In this document: piece after piece, positions 46,646-55,272 of the stretch
How positions within the stretch are numbered: the first letter of the stretch is position 1
Layout: every line of letters begins with the position of its first letter
Origin: Actinopolymorpha singaporensis
GTDB taxonomy: Bacteria > Actinomycetota > Actinomycetes > Propionibacteriales > Actinopolymorphaceae
Length of the DNA stretch: 64,000 bases
Assembly (NCBI RefSeq): GCF_900104745.1
Contig: NZ_LT629732.1
Coordinates: forward strand, 3,583,981-3,647,980
Reading direction: 5' to 3'
The notes under the pieces: generated by a model
What the model was told of the DNA's origin: nothing
Databases searched by the model: none
The model's input: the letters and a program-made list of their open reading frames with translations, nothing else
Translations under genes and position numbers: made by a program

Positions 46646-48070
46646 TCAGTAGGTGGGCTCCGGATCGGGGGCGTCCGCGGCGCCCAGGAGCCGGCGGGTG
46701 AGGGCGTCGCGGTCGGACAGCAGTTCGTCCGCGGCGTTACGCAGGTCCTGCGGTGCGGCCTCGTCGGCGCCGCGTTCGGCGGCCAGCAGGATCGCCCGGC
46801 GAACGAGTTCCTTCGCGAAGGAGGCGGTTGTCCCGTCGGTGCGTACCACTAGTTCGGCCAGTATCTCCGGCGGCAGCTTGAGATCAGGTCCGTACAGCTG
46901 GAGCAGCCGGGCTCGCCCGGCGGCGTCCGGAAGCGGGATCTCGACCGCGAGGTCGACACGGCCGGGGCGTTGCGCGAGTGCTGGTTCGAGCAGGTCGGCG
47001 CGGTTGGTGGTGAGCAGGAACGCCACGTCCACCTCGTCCTCGAGGCCGTCCATCTCGTTCAGCATCTCGAAGAGCAGCGGATTCTCCATCCCGGGACCGA
47101 AGTCGCGCGCCTCGGCGACCAGATCGCAGTCCTCCAGGACGACCAGCGCGGGTTGCAACATCCGGGCCAGGGCACATGCCGGACCGATGAATCCCAGGCT
47201 GGTGCCGGTGAGCAGCACCACTGTGAAGTCGGGCAACCGGGACAGCAGGTACCTGAGCGTGTGGGTCTTTCCGGTGCCGGGCGGGCCGTAGAGCAGAACG
47301 CCCCGGCGCAGTTGCTGGCCGGCGGCGCGCAGGCGATCTCCGTGCCGAGCCACTCCGAGGACCTGGCGTTCGACCCGTTCCAACAGCCCTGCCGGCAATA
47401 CGATCGCATCCCGGTCCATGCTCGGCCGCCGGTGGAAAGAGATCGGGCCGGCCCCTTCCTCGAATGCTCTGTTCGGGCTGATCGAGACCACCTTGCCGCG
47501 GAACACGTTGCGTTCCCGCATCAGCTCCTCCGCCCCGGCCAGGAGCCGCTTGGCCGAGTCCCGGGACGGCGCCATCACCTCCAGCCGAACCTCCGGCGGG
47601 CCGTGCAGCTCAGAACTCCGCAGCAACACCGCCGTCCGCTCGTCCCGGTCGACGCCGAGGAAGAAGCCGAACCCCACACAGGCCAGCTCCTCGTCCACGG
47701 AGACCGGCAGATGGACGTAGTCCACCGGCCCGACCCCGTAGGCACCGTGTCGTTCGGCCATCTCCAACAGCTCCGACAGGGTGTTGCTGGACCGGTGTCC
47801 TCCACTGACGCCGACCAGTTCCCGGCTACGGCCGCCGGTGGCGAACCATGCCTCCAACCCCACATGCACATTGGCGTGGTCGTACGCCGGATAGGTCGCG
47901 GTGACCACCGGGGTCTCGAGCGGATCCTGACCCAGATGCTCTCGCAGCCGCGCTACCAAGGATGGCCGGCCGGTCGGCTCCATTTCCCGGTGCACGATCT
48001 CGTCGAGGAACCGCCGGAACAGCCGGCCGAACTCGGCAACCTCTCCGTGGCCGAACCCGTCCTTTCCCAC
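46646..48070 (-). CDS. AAA+ ATPase
   Basis: A 474-residue protein. The C-terminal half is a classical AAA module: Walker A GPPGTGKT near residue 260, Walker B LVVLEDCDL near 310, sensor 1 TTNRADLLEPAL, and arginine-finger-like RPGRVD. The N-terminal 240 residues are an unfamiliar domain, perhaps a substrate adaptor. GTG 48070 is supported by AAGGAGG six bases upstream; the much longer open frame has no such site. It resembles Cdc48/FtsH-type ATPases but has one AAA module and no protease or membrane segment. Partner and substrate are unknown. Confidence 0.85.
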   Translation of the reverse strand: MGKDGFGHGEVAEFGRLFRRFLDEIVHREMEPTGRPSLVARLREHLGQDPLETPVVTATYPAYDHANVHVGLEAWFATGGRSRELVGVSGGHRSSNTLSELLEMAERHGAYGVGPVDYVHLPVSVDEELACVGFGFFLGVDRDERTAVLLRSSELHGPPEVRLEVMAPSRDSAKRLLAGAEELMRERNVFRGKVVSISPNRAFEEGAGPISFHRRPSMDRDAIVLPAGLLERVERQVLGVARHGDRLRAAGQQLRRGVLLYGPPGTGKTHTLRYLLSRLPDFTVVLLTGTSLGFIGPACALARMLQPALVVLEDCDLVAEARDFGPGMENPLLFEMLNEMDGLEDEVDVAFLLTTNRADLLEPALAQRPGRVDLAVEIPLPDAAGRARLLQLYGPDLKLPPEILAELVVRTDGTTASFAKELVRRAILLAAERGADEAAPQDLRNAADELLSDRDALTRRLLGAADAPDPEPTY

Positions 48071-48389
48071 CAGGCACCTCCTTGTACGCGGGACCTCCCT
48101 GCCGCCGGCGGGGATGGCAACCACTGCCCACGCCCTCCCTGAATGCGCCGGCATCCACCGCGGGCTCGTTCTGCCGCTGGTCGCGCGGCTGGACAAATCA
48201 TCCTGCGGCCCCGCGGCTCGAACCCGACGACACGCAGCAGCCCCTGAAATGGCCGACTCCTCAGTGAAAAGGCCACGGATCACCACGCCGAGCGGACGAT
48301 ACCTACGCTCGACCGATCCAGGACCGCGGATTGACGGGCGTCGCCGGACTCTGGTTTGGTCGATCAACCGTCCCCCACGAGGAGTTCGG

Positions 48390-50297
48390 ATGACTGGAGC
48401 AGGTCGTCTGGCCCGTCTTGTCATTGCCGCCGGCCTGGCTGTCGGTGTCGTCACGGCGGGTCTTGCCGGGGGCGGGCCGGCCTCGGCGTCGCCCGGCGAC
48501 TCACTCGCAGGCATCCGGAACAACGTCTCGATCACAGACGCCGCCACCCACCAGCGTGGTCAACTCGACAGTGCCGGCAGATCGTTGCGTGCCTCGGCGA
48601 TGGACGCTGCAGGGTACGGCCCCGGCGCTGACGTCAGCGTGGACGGCATCGATTTCACGATGCCTGACGTCGCGCCCGGCGAGCCCGACAACTTCAGCCC
48701 GATCCCCGCCGAAACGACGATTGGCGTGTCCGGCAGGGGCAACGCGATCGCGTTCCTTGGTACCGCGGGTGGCTTCTCCGGCCTCGACCTCACGGTGCAT
48801 TACACCGATCACACCAGCGAACGGTTGTGGGTCGGGATGCCCGCCTACACCGACACCGCCGCTGACCCGCTCGACCTGTCGACTATTGCGACCACCGTCG
48901 CCGGCCGCAACACCACCGCGGCGCCCGACGTGGATCTTGGAACCGACTACGCCGTCTTCATGGTCGGCGTGAACATCGACTCGACCAAGACGGTGCGCAG
49001 CCTCACCATGGCCGGCATCGGTTCGGTCCATCTGTACGACCTGGAGGTCACCACCGTCGAGGAGCCTTTCGCGGTCGACTCTGTGCTGGGCCGGACCCCG
49101 CAGCCGGAAGACGACGGTGTGCCGTGCGATCCAAGGGTCGAGGGCAAAGAGGCGTGCGGGCCCTTCAACTACTGGGAGAACGCCGACCCCTCGACGCACC
49201 TGCGTTACTTCCCCGCCTCCGGGGTTGTGCCCGAGGGTGCGACCGCCTTCTACAACGAGATCACCGTGCAGTCGTCGGTTCCCTCGACATACTTCATGAC
49301 CAACGGCTACAGCGGCGGCTACTACGGCATCCAGGAACTCGACGACGGCAGCAAGATCGCCATCTTCTCGATCTTCGGGCCCAACCGGGGCACCGTGCCG
49401 GACGACAGGCTGACCTCGAAGGTGCTCTACCGGATCGGCTACGGCGACTTCGTGATCCATGGCGAGTACGCGGGCGGGCCGAGCATCCGGATCCCGTTCG
49501 ACTGGGAGGTCGGCAAGACGTACGCGACCATGATCACCAACCAGCCGGATACGACGCCCGGCAACCACGCGCAGATCGTGACCGCATGGCTGAACACCGA
49601 GCCGGTCGGCCGGCCTCCGAACTGGCTCAAGCTGATGACGGTCAAGACCGAGCGCCCGTCCGCAACACCGCTTCAGATGACCGGGTTGTACTCCTTCCTC
49701 GAGGACTTCCTCCGCGACGGGTCCTTCACCGAAGGACGGGTTCGCCAGGCGGCGTACGGCAACGCGGCGATCTATCACGCTCGCGGCGGATGGCGGCCGC
49801 TGAACCGGATCGGCTTCACCGGCCAACTGTCGGGCAAGTACACCATCCAGAACGACGCATACCCGCTGCCGGGCGAGCCCTGCGCGATCACCGAGAAGAT
49901 CACCGGCGGCGATATTCCGTTCGCCGACGCACGCAGCGGGTACGGCACGATCTGGGACACCACCAGGTGCGACCAGCCTCGAAAGCTACCGGCGGCTTCC
50001 CTTGCCCCGTTGGACATCAGGGCGCCCATCCAGCAGGCCACGACGTTCCTCGACGTCGAGGCCTCCGTGATCGGTGGTCAGCTCTCGGTGTCGACCGAGC
50101 TGCTGGCCGATGACGAGCCGGTGCGGGTGAGAGTCGACGGTACGACGGTCTCGGCTGATGATCTGGTCGCGTCGTCGACGGGCACGCTCGACACCCAGAT
50201 CACGCTGCCCGGTCCACTGGCGCCGGGTGACCACACCGTCGGGGTGAGCGGCCGGAGCAGCAACCTGGCCGGCAGCGCCACCGTCACCGTGAAGTGA
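48390..50297 (+). CDS. Secreted DUF3472-domain protein
   Basis: A 635-residue exported protein. Signal peptide about 1-37 (RLARLVIAAGLAVGVVTAGLAGG...ASA). Residues about 50-220 look like a NPCBM-type beta-sandwich. About 270-430 match DUF3472 (YSGGYYGIQELDDGSKIAIFSIFGPN; TYATMIT; LYSFLEDF). A further Ig-like C-terminal domain ends the protein. DUF3472 proteins are extracellular and carbohydrate-associated but lack a defined reaction. CGAGGAG lies five bases before ATG 48390. A strong hairpin follows the stop. Confidence 0.8.
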   Translation: MTGAGRLARLVIAAGLAVGVVTAGLAGGGPASASPGDSLAGIRNNVSITDAATHQRGQLDSAGRSLRASAMDAAGYGPGADVSVDGIDFTMPDVAPGEPDNFSPIPAETTIGVSGRGNAIAFLGTAGGFSGLDLTVHYTDHTSERLWVGMPAYTDTAADPLDLSTIATTVAGRNTTAAPDVDLGTDYAVFMVGVNIDSTKTVRSLTMAGIGSVHLYDLEVTTVEEPFAVDSVLGRTPQPEDDGVPCDPRVEGKEACGPFNYWENADPSTHLRYFPASGVVPEGATAFYNEITVQSSVPSTYFMTNGYSGGYYGIQELDDGSKIAIFSIFGPNRGTVPDDRLTSKVLYRIGYGDFVIHGEYAGGPSIRIPFDWEVGKTYATMITNQPDTTPGNHAQIVTAWLNTEPVGRPPNWLKLMTVKTERPSATPLQMTGLYSFLEDFLRDGSFTEGRVRQAAYGNAAIYHARGGWRPLNRIGFTGQLSGKYTIQNDAYPLPGEPCAITEKITGGDIPFADARSGYGTIWDTTRCDQPRKLPAASLAPLDIRAPIQQATTFLDVEASVIGGQLSVSTELLADDEPVRVRVDGTTVSADDLVASSTGTLDTQITLPGPLAPGDHTVGVSGRSSNLAGSATVTVK

Positions 50298-50312
50298 TGT
50301 GATCCAGTGCCT

Positions 50313-50347
50313 GGAGCTGATCGACTTTCGGGTGGCTGATCAGCTCC
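50313..50347. terminator. Bidirectional terminator-like hairpin
   Basis: GGAGCTGATC and GATCAGCTCC form a perfect 10-bp stem with a 15-base loop, 15 bp after the stop of the DUF3472 gene and 26 bp from the end of the convergent PIG-L gene. No T-run is present. Confidence 0.6.
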
Positions 50348-50373
50348 GGGCGAAGTTTCGAAGTCGAGGTCTG

Positions 50374-51105
50374 TCAGATCGTCACGGCCCGGAAGCTTTC
50401 GGCGAACTCGGCGCCGATCATTTCCCCCGCGGCCCGCATCGTCTTCTGCATCGGGGACCAGCGTGAATTCTCGAACGTCCATGCTGGTCGCCCCGGGCGT
50501 TCGCCGTACTGGCTGACATGGCACTGGAAGGCGCGGACCTTCTGCTCGACAACCTCGGTCGTGTCGATGTACCGGTTGGCACCTTGGACGGTCGCGATCC
50601 AGATGTCGTCGACTCGGTGCGGAGCCAGGCCTTCGTCGGCCAACTCCGGATACATCCGCGGCGTTCCGGCCTCGGGGAAGGCTGCCACCAACGTGGCCTC
50701 GCCGACGTTCATGTGCTCTCGGTGCGAGATCTCGATCGGGGTGTCGAGGTCGCGGCGTGGATCCAGGGTGAGGATCAGTTGCGGCCGGTGTCGGCGGATC
50801 TGCCGGACGATGTCTCGACGAAGCTCCGGTGTGACCTCGAGGCTGCCGTTGGGATGGCCAAGGAACGTGACCTCCTTCACGCCGAGAACCTTCGCGGCCG
50901 CGCGCTGCTCCTCGGCACGCGTTTCGGCGACCTCATCCTCGGTCATGCTGGGATCGGAGCCGCTCTTACGACCATCGGTGCAGCACACGTAGTTGACCTC
51001 GGCACCACGGCTGGTAAGCAGCGCGACCGTGCCGCCGAACAGGTACTCCGCATCGTCAGGGTGCGCGTAGACAGCCAGGACCCGTTCGAAGTCCTTGAAA
51101 TGCAT
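50374..51105 (-). CDS. PIG-L family deacetylase
   Basis: A 243-residue LmbE/PIG-L enzyme that removes acetyl groups from N-acetylglucosamine-type sugars or similar substrates with zinc. The zinc motif AHPDDAE is at residues 14-20 and the third ligand region SHREHMNVGE lies at about residue 136. Mycothiol MshB and its conjugate amidase are relatives; which substrate applies here is open. ATG 51105 has GAGGAGGAG about five bases upstream, which fixes the start against a longer open frame. Divergent from the isomerase gene at 51453. Confidence 0.9.
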   Translation of the reverse strand: MHFKDFERVLAVYAHPDDAEYLFGGTVALLTSRGAEVNYVCCTDGRKSGSDPSMTEDEVAETRAEEQRAAAKVLGVKEVTFLGHPNGSLEVTPELRRDIVRQIRRHRPQLILTLDPRRDLDTPIEISHREHMNVGEATLVAAFPEAGTPRMYPELADEGLAPHRVDDIWIATVQGANRYIDTTEVVEQKVRAFQCHVSQYGERPGRPAWTFENSRWSPMQKTMRAAGEMIGAEFAESFRAVTI

Positions 51106-51452
51106 CGATCTCCTCCTCGTAGAGGTTGTTGCGGCGACGGTTCGGCGGTGTGAGCCAGCGGGTGCTGCCGACGACCCCCCGAAGATCGGACTCGGCCGAG
51201 GTCCCCACCACGGGACGCAGTCTGTCATTCGGCCAGGCAGACGTGGCGGTTCTGTTCGTGCCACGTCTGGGAGCGGCCACGGCGACGCCGTCGACGGGCA
51301 CCGTGGGCGCCAGAGCGCGTACACCGCCGGATTTGTCGGCGGTGAACTTGTGCGTCATCAGCGCCTACGTGGAGACTCACCTTCGTTGATCGCCTCGTCC
51401 AGTGCCTCGTCCAGTGCCTCGTTCGGTGTCCAGTCGCATCCAAGGAGAAGAA
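51106..51452. other. Divergent intergenic region with hairpin and 12-bp tandem repeat
   Basis: No convincing gene in these 347 bases. ACCGCCG and CGGCGGT form an inverted repeat at 51323-51343 around a seven-base loop, a possible operator. At 51392-51427 the unit GCCTCGTCCAGT occurs twice exactly and a third time with two changes, ending 25 bp before the isomerase start. Promoters of both the PIG-L and isomerase genes must lie here. Confidence 0.5.
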
Positions 51453-52229
51453 GTGACGTTCGAACTGTCGCCCAACCTGACCTGGTTGTTCACCGAGGCT
51501 GGGCCCTCGCCCGCGGCTCGTGTCCGGGCCGCCGCCTCGGCTGGGTTCCGATTCGTCGACACGTGGGCCCTTCCCTCTGCCGACCAGGCAGCGGATTACG
51601 TCGCGGCTCTGCGTGAGACCGGTGTGACGATCGTCGTCGTGACCGCGCCGATCGGGGAGGCGGGCGACGCTGCTCAGCTGGAGACGAACCTCTCCGCGCT
51701 CGCCGACGCATTGCCACTCGCGCGACAGATCGGCGCACGGCACCTCGTGGTGACCGGTGGAACCGTCCTCGACGGTGTCGATCCCCGTGAGCAGCGGGCC
51801 GCGCTCGTCGCGTTTCTGAAGCGAGCGGCGGACATCGTGGCCGGCTCCGGTGTCGGCATCCTGCTGGAGAACCTCAACTCCCGCGTCGACCACCGCGGCT
51901 GTTTCCTCGACTCGACCCCGGAGACGGTGGCGATCGTGCGCGAGGTGGGACGGCCCGAGGTCGCGGTGCTCTACGACGCCTACCACTCCCTCGTCATGGG
52001 CGAGGACGTCCGGGCGGTGCTCGCCGATGCGGTGGACCACATCAAGCACGTGCAGGTCGCAGACGTACCGGGGCGCCACGAGCCGGGAACAGGAACGCTG
52101 GACTGGGCAGAACTGCTCGGCGACCTCGAGGCGTCCGGCTACAGCGGTCCGCTGGGCCTCGAGTACCAGCCGACAGTCGAGTCCGTCGCGTCGACGCAGA
52201 CGCTTCGCCGTGCGATGGCGGAGCGTTAG
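51453..52229 (+). CDS. Sugar phosphate isomerase/epimerase-like TIM-barrel protein
   Basis: A 258-residue AP_endonuc_2/xylose-isomerase-like TIM barrel, close in pattern to hydroxypyruvate isomerase. Metal-binding residues are visible as Glu in GILLENLNS, Asp in VLYDAYHS, His in HIKHVQVADVPGRHEPGTG and Glu in LGLEYQPT. GTG 51453 has AAGGAGAAG upstream; the longer frame runs through the tandem repeat. It would interconvert a keto/aldo sugar acid or sugar. A single gene. Confidence 0.87.
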   Translation: MTFELSPNLTWLFTEAGPSPAARVRAAASAGFRFVDTWALPSADQAADYVAALRETGVTIVVVTAPIGEAGDAAQLETNLSALADALPLARQIGARHLVVTGGTVLDGVDPREQRAALVAFLKRAADIVAGSGVGILLENLNSRVDHRGCFLDSTPETVAIVREVGRPEVAVLYDAYHSLVMGEDVRAVLADAVDHIKHVQVADVPGRHEPGTGTLDWAELLGDLEASGYSGPLGLEYQPTVESVASTQTLRRAMAER

Positions 52230-52279
52230 AGACTGTCGTGTCACCTGAGGTCAGACATCGGGCAAGGGAGCCGTCCGGG

Positions 52280-53296
52280 TTACCGCAGTTGACCTCCGAC
52301 AGCATCGGAAGCGCTGCCTGGCCGTCGGAAACCCGGGTCGTCGAGGTCGGCGAGCAGGGTGCGGATCTGGTGACGTGAACGTTCGATGCAGGCCTGGTCC
52401 TGCTCGTCCACGCCGATCTCCAGTGAACCCAGGGCGATGAGCAGTGTGTGCAGGTCCAACTGCCGCCGGTAGGCCTGGTCGGTTGGCGCGCCGTAGCCGT
52501 GGAGAAGTGGTGTCAGGTCCAGGAGCGGGCCGCGGACCCTGAGCACGGCCAGGTCATGGACCGGTGCGCCGGCCTTCCAGTCGCCGAAGTCGACGACCCC
52601 GCTCACCCGCACGCCCGCGCCGCTGGAGCCGTCAGCGGTGACGAAGATGTGCTTGGGGCTGAGGTCCCCATGGCACAGCACCCAACGGTTGCAGGGAAAG
52701 TCGCGGACGTATCCCTGCAGCAGGTCGAGCATCCGGTCGAACTGCGCAGGAGAGAACCCGCCGTCAATGATTTTGTCCCGGTTCGCGTACCGGTGCGCCA
52801 GGTCGGCCGCCATCGCGGTCTGCCAGTCAGGTTCGTCCTCGACATTGATTCCGTTGATTCGGGCGATCAGCCCGCCGATCTCGACGAGCACGTCATGGCG
52901 TTGCCGTTCGGCGAGTTGGTTGATCACGTCGCTGAGCGGACGGCCGGGCACTGTGCGCTGCACCATGACGGGGAACTCGGTGCCGTCGATCCGGGCCGTG
53001 TCGAGCAGCAGGATCTCCGGAACGGGCACGCCGGCGGCCCGGGCCTTCTCGATCGCCGCGGCCTCGGCCTGCGAGGCGGCGGGGGAGGTGTCGTCGTCGA
53101 ACCGCAGGATCCGGATCACCACGTCCTGGCCGTCGGTGCACCGGACCCGGTAGACCTCGTTGGAGTAGCCCTCCACGATTCGTTCCACCTGGTCGATGCC
53201 GGATCCTGTGGCACGGCGTACGAACTCGGCCAGCAGCGGGCGTGGTGTGCTCACCTGAGCGTGCTGCCACTCCACGTACGAGCCGAGCGGTGACAT
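52280..53296 (-). CDS. Aminoglycoside phosphotransferase (APH) family kinase
   Basis: A 338-residue small-molecule kinase of the APH/choline-kinase fold. Catalytic loop CHGDLSPKHIF (HGD with the catalytic Asp) and metal-binding VVDFGDWKAGAPVHDLA are present; the N-lobe has VVIRILRF with the probable ATP Lys replaced by Arg. Substrates of such actinomycete proteins range from antibiotics to sugars or homoserine and cannot be predicted. Several in-frame starts exist (53350, 53305, 53296) and none has a strong ribosome site; the shortest is given. Confidence 0.8.
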   Translation of the reverse strand: MSPLGSYVEWQHAQVSTPRPLLAEFVRRATGSGIDQVERIVEGYSNEVYRVRCTDGQDVVIRILRFDDDTSPAASQAEAAAIEKARAAGVPVPEILLLDTARIDGTEFPVMVQRTVPGRPLSDVINQLAERQRHDVLVEIGGLIARINGINVEDEPDWQTAMAADLAHRYANRDKIIDGGFSPAQFDRMLDLLQGYVRDFPCNRWVLCHGDLSPKHIFVTADGSSGAGVRVSGVVDFGDWKAGAPVHDLAVLRVRGPLLDLTPLLHGYGAPTDQAYRRQLDLHTLLIALGSLEIGVDEQDQACIERSRHQIRTLLADLDDPGFRRPGSASDAVGGQLR

Positions 53297-53443
53297 GCCG
53301 GCCATTCCAACAGCCCGGCGCCCACCGATCAAAGGGTTTTGACCCGTCATCCACCCGACTGTGGCGAGGTAAACCCCCGGCGGCGCTGGTGATCAGTGGA
53401 TACGGGTGGTGGAGAGGTCGAGGTAGGCGTCGACCTCGACCTG

Positions 53444-54163
53444 TCAGACCGCTTGCAGGACGAAGAGGATCACGCCGAGGTGCTTGTTGAGCCACCGTTG
53501 CTTGTGGGGGTAGCGGTGCCTGTCCTCGGGCGTCAACTGTGGCTCGACGGCCCGTTCGATGTGAAGCCCCGCGGCCGCGAAGGCGTTGAGCATGTCAGCG
53601 ATCGTCTGGGTCGAGCGGGTGAGCGTCACCTTGGGGTTCCAGCCAGAGGCGTACTGGTACGGGTCCGCCGAGTAGTACTCCTCGCCAAGGCTGGTGCCGT
53701 TGGCTTCGGCCCGTTCGACAGCGAACCGGACGGGATGAGATCGCTGAACGATGATCCGGCCCTGCGGCGCCAACAGGTCACGAGCGCAGCGCAGCGTGTG
53801 CACCTGGTCTGTGGAGTAGCTGAGGGACTGGAGAAACAAGATTCGGTCGTAGACGCGGTCGCGCACCTGGTCGATGGCGCCGGGGTCCGACAGGTCTCCG
53901 CTGATCAGTCGGACGTTGCCCGGCGGGTCGGGGACGAACTGACCGCTGATGTCCACGCCGGTAACCTCGGCCGCGCCGTGGTGGGCCCAGTGCACTGCTT
54001 TCGCGCCGCTCCCGCAGCCAAGGTCCAGGATCCGGAGTCCTCGCGGATCACCGACGACTTCCTGCTGCATCGGCCACTCGAGGATGCGATCGAGAGAGTC
54101 CGGACGCTGCCGAGCAGTCTCGTAGTCACTCGCAAGTTCCCGCCAAGGCTCATCGACCGACAC
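53444..54163 (-). CDS. Class I SAM-dependent methyltransferase
   Basis: A 239-residue methyltransferase. Motif I ILDLGCGSGAKAVHWA, post-I acidic VTGVDIS, motif II-like FLQSLSYS and APQGRIIVQRS are all in place. The remainder resembles small-molecule methyltransferases (Methyltransf_11/25). GTG 54163 is chosen because AGGG lies eight bases upstream; the frame is open to 54262. The target is unknown; nothing nearby specifies a pathway. Confidence 0.82.
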   Translation of the reverse strand: MSVDEPWRELASDYETARQRPDSLDRILEWPMQQEVVGDPRGLRILDLGCGSGAKAVHWAHHGAAEVTGVDISGQFVPDPPGNVRLISGDLSDPGAIDQVRDRVYDRILFLQSLSYSTDQVHTLRCARDLLAPQGRIIVQRSHPVRFAVERAEANGTSLGEEYYSADPYQYASGWNPKVTLTRSTQTIADMLNAFAAAGLHIERAVEPQLTPEDRHRYPHKQRWLNKHLGVILFVLQAV

Positions 54164-54546
54164 GGCCGTCACCCTAACAGGGGCGGTCCGACGCGCCCCG
54201 AGTTCGATGGTTGGACGACGGGAGGCGTCGGGATGCGTCCGGCCGGACCGCGGACCGAGCACCGACCTCCTGTTGCTTCAGAGGCCGTACGGCCGGCACG
54301 AAGAGGGGGCTGTCAGGCGCCGGCGGCGGCGCCGGCCAGCAGGGCAAGGGCGAGAAGTGCCACTAACAGAAGGGTCACGTGCTGCACCGTCTCACACGGA
54401 CGGAGTCCGACAGGTGAACCACGACCGTACTCTCTGGGTCAGTACGGTCCGTAGTCGGCGTGGCGCAGGATCCACTCGCGCTCGAGCTCTCGTTGGACAG
54501 TCCTTCTGACCACGCTGACCGAACGTCTCGCCTCGAACGCCTTCGT
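54164..54546. other. Intergenic region with possible hydrophobic mini-ORF
   Basis: About 380 bases with no standard gene. It holds a GC dyad (GGCGCCGGCGGCGGCGCC, about 54316-54333) and, on the minus strand, a 24-codon reading frame described separately. Confidence 0.4.
54313..54387 (-). CDS. Possible 24-residue single-helix membrane peptide
   Basis: GTG-initiated frame of 25 codons including stop, reading VQHVTLLLVALLALALLAGA followed by four small residues: one uninterrupted transmembrane helix with a small-residue tail. The upstream ribosome site (GTGAGA) is weak. Such miniproteins are easily overlooked but also arise by chance in GC-rich DNA. Confidence 0.25.
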   Translation of the reverse strand: MQHVTLLLVALLALALLAGAAAGA

Positions 54547-54870
54547 TCAGTTGGTCGGGGGCGGGGGGTCCGCGAGGGGCCAGCCGCCCGCAGCCAGGTG
54601 GGCCGAGACGCGGGCGACGTCGTCGTCGGATGCGGCCTGGAGGACCGAGCCGTGGATCATCGTCTCGATGTCCTGGCGGGTGATGGTGTTGCTGTCGCCG
54701 CCGGCCTGAGCGACCAGGTGGTCGGCGACCCGCAGGATCTCGTCGTTGGTCAGCTTGCGTCGCAGCAGGCCCAGCAGCGCAACGTAGTCCTGACGTGGGA
54801 CTCCGGTCGGGTAGCCCTTGCGTACCCACTCGACGAACCGCATCAGGAAGTTGTCGCGTGCCTCGTCCAC
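54547..54870 (-). CDS. DUF3349 family small protein
   Basis: A 107-residue protein with the motif GYPTGVPRQDYVALLGLLRRKLTNDE that defines the actinobacterial DUF3349 family, a small helical domain known from mycobacteria without assigned function. The C-terminal half continues with an acidic helix (ASDDDVARVSAHL). ATG 54870. It lies 55 bp from the small membrane protein of the PiT locus on the same strand and may be co-transcribed with the transporter. Confidence 0.8.
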   Translation of the reverse strand: MDEARDNFLMRFVEWVRKGYPTGVPRQDYVALLGLLRRKLTNDEILRVADHLVAQAGGDSNTITRQDIETMIHGSVLQAASDDDVARVSAHLAAGGWPLADPPPPTN

Positions 54871-54925
54871 TTGTGTGCTCCTGGAACGTCTTCGGTGCGG
54901 TGTGCTTCCGGTGTTCCGGTCGGGC

Positions 54926-55237
54926 TCACTTCTTCGGCACCAGGGTGGGGTAGATGTGTTCGAAGCTGAGCTGCTGGCCCAGTCCGGAGGCGACGATGTA
55001 GGTGATCCCGAGCCCGACCGCCGCGAGGACGATCGCGAAGCACACGACCGCGACCGGCCGGCCGAGCGAACGCGGAACCGGCAGCACTCCCGCGTCGTGG
55101 GGACGACCTTCGGCGTTGTGGCCGTGCGCCAGGGCGCGTATCCCGAACGCGAAGACCACCGGCAGTCCGGCGCCCAGCACCAGGCCGGCCAGCAGGACCT
55201 TCCAGGCGCCGTCCAGGGCGAGGGTGAGTATGTGCAT
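54926..55237 (-). CDS. Small membrane protein behind the PiT transporter
   Basis: A 103-residue protein with two hydrophobic segments: about 4-36 (LALDGAWKVLLAGLVLGAG...) and about 60-85 (VAVVCFAIVLAAVGLGITYIVAS). Short polar stretches lie between and at the C terminus. Similar small proteins accompany PiT genes in other actinomycetes; function is not established. AGCAGG lies upstream of ATG 55237. It is 35 bp behind the transporter gene on the same strand, so probably one operon. A much longer open frame here is a shadow of the transporter. Confidence 0.78.
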   Translation of the reverse strand: MHILTLALDGAWKVLLAGLVLGAGLPVVFAFGIRALAHGHNAEGRPHDAGVLPVPRSLGRPVAVVCFAIVLAAVGLGITYIVASGLGQQLSFEHIYPTLVPKK

Positions 55238-55272
55238 GACGTTCGACCTGCTTTCGAGTTGCTGCCCGGCGG

